From: Latrodectus hesperus
Taxonomy: Eukaryota; Arthropoda; Arachnida; Araneae; Theridiidae
Assembly: GCA_037975125.1 (NCBI GenBank)
Contig: JAJQOW010000014.1
Location: forward strand, 2,505,286-2,569,285
Length of the DNA: 64,000 nt
Reading direction: 5' to 3'
Part shown: positions 59,615 through 64,000 of the stretch, in pieces
Numbering within the stretch: position 1 is the first letter of the stretch
Layout of the letters: each line of letters begins with the position of its first letter
The notes under the pieces: generated by a model
Database searches by the model: none
What the model saw: only the letters and a program-made list of their open reading frames with translations
Told to the model about the DNA's origin: nothing
Position numbers and translations under genes: made by a program

Positions 59615-62588
59615 GGATTATCTTCATATACAGTAGAACTTCTTGGGGTGGAAAATACCGAGTTTAATCGCAGCCATTTTTTAACGTTTTTAGATAAATG
59701 CTGCTTCTCTATTTCTTGAAAGACATTTCCGTAAAAATGGGTACATAAGGAAAAAATGTCCATATTTTCTTCCCTTGGGCTCAAGAAGACGCCTCATTAT
59801 TTATGACATGCCCTTCCAGAAGAAAAGAAGAAAAAGACTTAGTGGACATTAAAATGCTTTATAACGGTCTTCAACTGTTAAGATATTTGTCTTTAGGTAT
59901 AAAAATGTTTCATGAAAAAGCAAGCAGGTCTTATGGGTTAAATTGATAGACATATAGAAGCGCAATACTGATAAACAATAATATTGTTTTATATTAGGAA
60001 TCGAATCTGAACACAGTGGATGAAAAAAGAAAATATTAAAACCTCTTTTGGGAATAGGGCTGTATACACAATGAAAAAAAATTAATCACTTTATAGACTT
60101 GATGGTATCTATGTAAACAAAAATTGCACTGATTATTGCTGGGGTGCGAAAATTTCAAAAAGTCATTAACTACAATACTGCTGATCTCATCACACAACAG
60201 GCCGCAAATTTATTTATTAGGCTATCTCTAACACCTCCTGCAAAGTCATTAGAAATATCCAGCCAGAATTAAATTTTAGTAACTAAAAATCACCAGCAAA
60301 ATATTTTATTAAGTAGGCGAAAAATTGTTTAGTTTTATTAAGTTCCATATTTATTTAGTTTTTAATTTCCATGTATATAAGTAAGTGAATATTACATCTC
60401 TCTCACCAATGTTTTTATGCTACAAATCATGATCTTCTCACATTAGTGTTTCATTTGTTAAAGTTCTTAAAAATACCAAAAAATACATAAGATGCCCATT
60501 GCAACAAATTTGGTTTTTCCTTTGCCATTTCGTAAAGTACTGTAAATTGGTTTTCTATTCTCTATTTTTACTATTTCAATTCAAATTCTCAATTCTAAAC
60601 ATCCTTTTCTCAAAATATCTACATCAGATCTACAATATTTAATGAATTATTTTTTGAGATCAAATGTTTCATGTTTTCCTTAATCAAACCATTTATTAAA
60701 TTTTTTCTTTTCTTATTTAATCATATCCATAGTAATATTTTTATGGATATTTATCCACATAATTTTGATTATTTTTAGTGTTAAATAGATAAGGAAAATA
60801 ACCTTATGATTTTTGTATTATTTTAACATTTTATGAGTATTTATCACCCGCTAAAAGGATTGAGATAACCTAAAATACATATATAAAGTTTCAAACGTAA
60901 ATAATATAAAGTCTCAAACGTACATAATGAAACTCGTGAATAAATTACGGAAATGAGTTTAGCAACAATTATTAAAATCAAAATATTATAGAATATAATT
61001 ATTTTTATATAGTTTTCTTTTCCTTTATTTTGAGATATATTTTATTGTGATATTTTATAGAATTTATTTAAAATAAATGAAAGACTAAACAGCGAAATTA
61101 AGATGCAATGAGATACTGAGTAATATGTTAATGCTTATATCAACTTATGAATGATAAAATATTATTGTAGAAATGTCTGAATATTTCTATTATATTTCTT
61201 TAATTAAAGCAGTTAAACGCTATGTAACACTTTGGATTATAGAATTTGCATTCTTATCGAACTATTTGTTACACTCCCTCGTTTATCTTGAAATTTCGAT
61301 GACACCCAATAAAGAATTTAATTTTCTCCTAAATTTAATCTATTCAATTCGTCAGTAGTTTTAACCATTTTATGTAGCACTACTAAAATAATTTAATTAA
61401 TTAAAACTAATGATTTATTAATTAAAATAAAAATTTTATTTCATTGCATCTGTAAATAATTAAGATTAGAAAATTGTTCCTGACAAATGCTTTTTTACAC
61501 ACACAGTTTGATTTCTTTTGTGCGTTACTTAAACAGTAATTAAAATACGATACTAAGTTGTATATACACCTAAGATAAATAAAAGAAAATTTAAATTAAG
61601 CTAATGAATTCTTCTTTTCTAGAAAGAATTGTAAGTAATTTGTATTATATTATAAGTTAAAAGAATATTTCAAAACTTGGTGGTGTATTTTGAGAAATTT
61701 AAGATATCGTTTCCATCCAGGAAAATTTTCAATTTAAAATTAGTTATGGAATTAAAATTCTCTTACTTTAGCTACACCTTTTTATTTTTTAATGATTGTT
61801 TTTTACAATTATCTTTTACGTGGAGCGACTTAGTCTCAATAAAAATTCGGCTGAAAATGTAACAGATCGCAGAATTTTATGTCAAACCGATAAATTTATA
61901 ATTAATCTCTATTCTTCGGTTTAACAATTTAAGTTTATATCTTAGGTTTCGAATCCATTTCAAATTGTAAGTCCCGTTCAAGTTAGTTATTGTGTGTGCT
62001 GCGTGTAACACACACACACAGTAAAATGATAAGAAATTTACCTCCTTAACTTCAAAGAGTATAGGCCATTTATACACATTTAATATCCCTAAAAAATAAC
62101 TGTTTTTTATATCTTTATCTACTTTCCTTTTTTATTCTATTTAATAATGTTATAAAAGTATTTTCATTCTTAATATCAGCATTTATAAATATAAATGACA
62201 ATTACATTTAATGTAAAAGACCGATTGTTTGATTGGTGTGAATATAACATCATTTTTTTGTGGATATCAAATCTGATAAGGACTATTATTTCAAAATAGT
62301 TCATAGAATTTATATGCAACTAGATATCGATTGCTGCCATTTTGAAAAAAATTAAATCAAAATGTAATTTGATATTGTTAAAAGTAATAGTCAAAGCGAT
62401 GTACTTCATCATTAAGGATCTGGTTACAAAATAAATTATAGAATTCTCCTTTTAACAGAGTCACTCAATATAGCAAAGAATTTATTTTTTAATTCCTATA
62501 TTTCCTAAATTTTATGAGTTACAAAATTAATTAAAGGTAAGCAAACTTTGCAAATTCTATTCCCATCTTGGCAGTATAAAGAATATTT
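59615..62588. other. AT-rich intergenic stretch
   Basis: A 22-bp motif ending tcaaacgtaaataatataaa is repeated twice near 60890-60930. Small frames at 61173, 61677 and 61877 are AT-rich with no recognisable motif. Confidence 0.6.
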
Positions 62589-63126
62589 GGTACTTTTCCG
62601 TTTCGCCGGCGCAGGCGATAAAGTCGCCAAAAATGATACAACCGGCACTAGAGGGAATATCTCCGCGGGTAACCTTTTACTGCTACGTTTCCAAAACATG
62701 TGACGGCCTTTGACTGTCAACTACTTTATTTCGACTCTTTTTATAATTTTATGCTATGTTAATATATATATATATACAAATTTAATAATTTCATAAAATC
62801 TCTCTAGAAAAAATCGGATTTTAAAAATATATCTTAAAAATAATAATCGTAACAAATTCACATAAAAAATATTTAAAAAAATAATAAGATTTCGAAATAT
62901 GCATCACCCGATAAATTGTAATCTAATATAATAAGTAAAAAAATTGAGGCTCTGGCACCCATCATTCCACGCATAGCGTGAACACGCGAACAACAATTAA
63001 ATAAATTTAAAAATTTTCATGTGAAACATTATTTAATTTTTTTTTATGTGTATACTGTGTGTTGTCACCAATTGGCGACTTATTTTTGGCTTGGCGATAT
63101 TTGCGCCGGCGATACGGAAAAGTACC
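62589..63126. mobile_element. MITE-like element with 26-bp inverted ends (538 bp)
   Basis: The ends read ggtacttttccgtttcgccg and, inverted, ggtacttttccgtatcgccg, continuing to gcgca on both sides. Flanks gaatattt (62581-62588) and gaatatat (63127-63134) form a probable 8-bp target duplication with one mismatch. Subterminal ggcgac/gtcgcc motifs are also inverted. No coding capacity; superfamily not assigned. Confidence 0.75.
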
Positions 63127-63134
63127 GAATATAT

Positions 63135-63511
63135 TCTTAAACTAATGCTCTAGAATTGTAGTCAGATAGTATTTATCTATTTATATTGTAACTTGCGTTT
63201 TTTTGAACAAATATTTATTTTTACATGTATTTTTTTTAACTGGTGCAGTTGAATTGTAAGGTGTCTAAAGTACAATTATTCATAGGTTGACTCTGATCAT
63301 AGCAGTGAATAATTTTTCTGATTCAAAAACTATTTTTTTAAAAAAAAGGTTCTAATTGAATGACTCCTCCTACATAAAAAATGACAATAAAAGAACAAAG
63401 TATACCAAAAATACACTTATATTATATGTATAACATATTTAAGGAAGTTTTGCTTTTTAAAATCAATTATTTGATGACTTTTTATTGAGATTAAACTTCT
63501 GATTCTTTAGA
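63135..63511. other. AT-rich spacer
   Basis: No supported feature. Confidence 0.5.
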
Positions 63512-63784
63512 AAACACTAAATATGACATTTCAATAATAACCGGGATTAATTTGAGCAGTTTCTTTCATATCTATGAAGAAACACTAAATATGACATTTC
63601 AATAATAACCGGGATTAATTTGAGCAGTTTCTTGCTTATCTATGAAGAAACACTAAATATGACATTTTAATAATAACCGGGATTAATTTGAGCAGTTTCT
63701 TTCATATCTATGAAGAAACACTAAATATGACATTTCAATATAAAACCGGGATTAGTTTGAGCAGTTTCTTTCATAGCTATGAAG
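63512..63784. repeat. 68-bp tandem repeat, four units
   Basis: Units start aaacactaaatatgacattt at 63512, 63580, 63648 and 63716 and contain ccgggattaatttgagcagt. The first three are nearly identical; the fourth has a small insertion and substitutions. A partial open frame through the last unit (63688-63966) is incidental. Confidence 0.96.
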
Positions 63785-64000
63785 AAATAGTAAACATTTA
63801 TAACACATACAGAATACGAAAAATAAACCGTTACATAAATATTTTAAAAAATTTAGGAAATTGCAAGATATTTTTGACTGCTTATTTCTATTCGTGCGTG
63901 CTCCGAAATGCAAACAACGATGAAGCAATCAGAATGACACCCGATCTGATATTTAAATTTGAGTAACAAGGTAAATTTCTCTATTTATCTTACAATTCAA
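63785..64000. other. Window-end spacer
   Basis: About 200 bp of slightly less AT-rich sequence. A frame running out of the tandem repeat shows no recognisable domain. Confidence 0.45.

Overview
This window is eukaryotic, AT-rich and intergenic in character, with almost no recognisable host coding sequence. The repeat content (several tRNA-headed SINE families, Tc1/mariner relatives including a DD41D-type transposase, a Copia LTR element, hAT and other non-autonomous DNA elements, long TA microsatellites) fits an arthropod, and I infer a spider from the look of the SINE families; that assignment is recognition, not a search result. There are no operons, CRISPR arrays or intact tRNA/rRNA genes.

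Layout. 1-694: the window opens inside an internally deleted Tc1-like element. 1094-3210: two family-1 SINEs. 4729-7240: TC/TA microsatellite, a complete DD41D transposon with an uninterrupted 359-codon transposase, another TA array and a family-2 SINE. 8160-9703: a dead Tc1-like element. 12.3-13.9 kb: a decayed Tc1 relative with a long hairpin near its right end. 15.2-18.9 kb: four more SINEs. 20.0-21.2 kb: a truncated relative of the DD41D element, followed by a LINE RNase H fragment. 23.5-25.5 kb: a SINE cluster with a chimeric SINE and a SINE nested inside another SINE. 27.3-32.7 kb: a young Copia element (98-99% identical LTRs, GATTA target duplication, three pol frameshifts) inside a possible TTAA-flanked element, followed by a pogo/Tigger-like fossil to about 33.6 kb. 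33.6-40.0 kb is featureless AT-rich DNA. 40.0-43.7 kb: a 580-bp non-autonomous hAT element, a 43-bp minisatellite and a dead Tc1 element. 44-48.3 kb: SINEs, a perfect 28-bp hairpin and the best candidates for host exons. 50-51 kb: TA arrays. 52.9-55.6 kb: SINE, mariner fragment and Tc1-like element. 57.3-59.6 kb: SINEs. 62.6-63.1 kb: a foldback-like MITE. 63.5-63.8 kb: a 68-bp tandem array.

The most interesting pattern is modularity among the SINEs. One 3' tail of about 100-150 bp is found behind three different heads: a tRNA-like head (family 3), a head that resembles part of 5S rRNA (family 5), and, in one copy at 23995-24283, the head of family 1. The last copy has its own target-site duplication, so the chimera itself was probably retrotransposed. 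The second notable item is the complete DD41D transposon, which has a full catalytic triad, about 268-bp terminal inverted repeats and a plausible TATA/Inr promoter.
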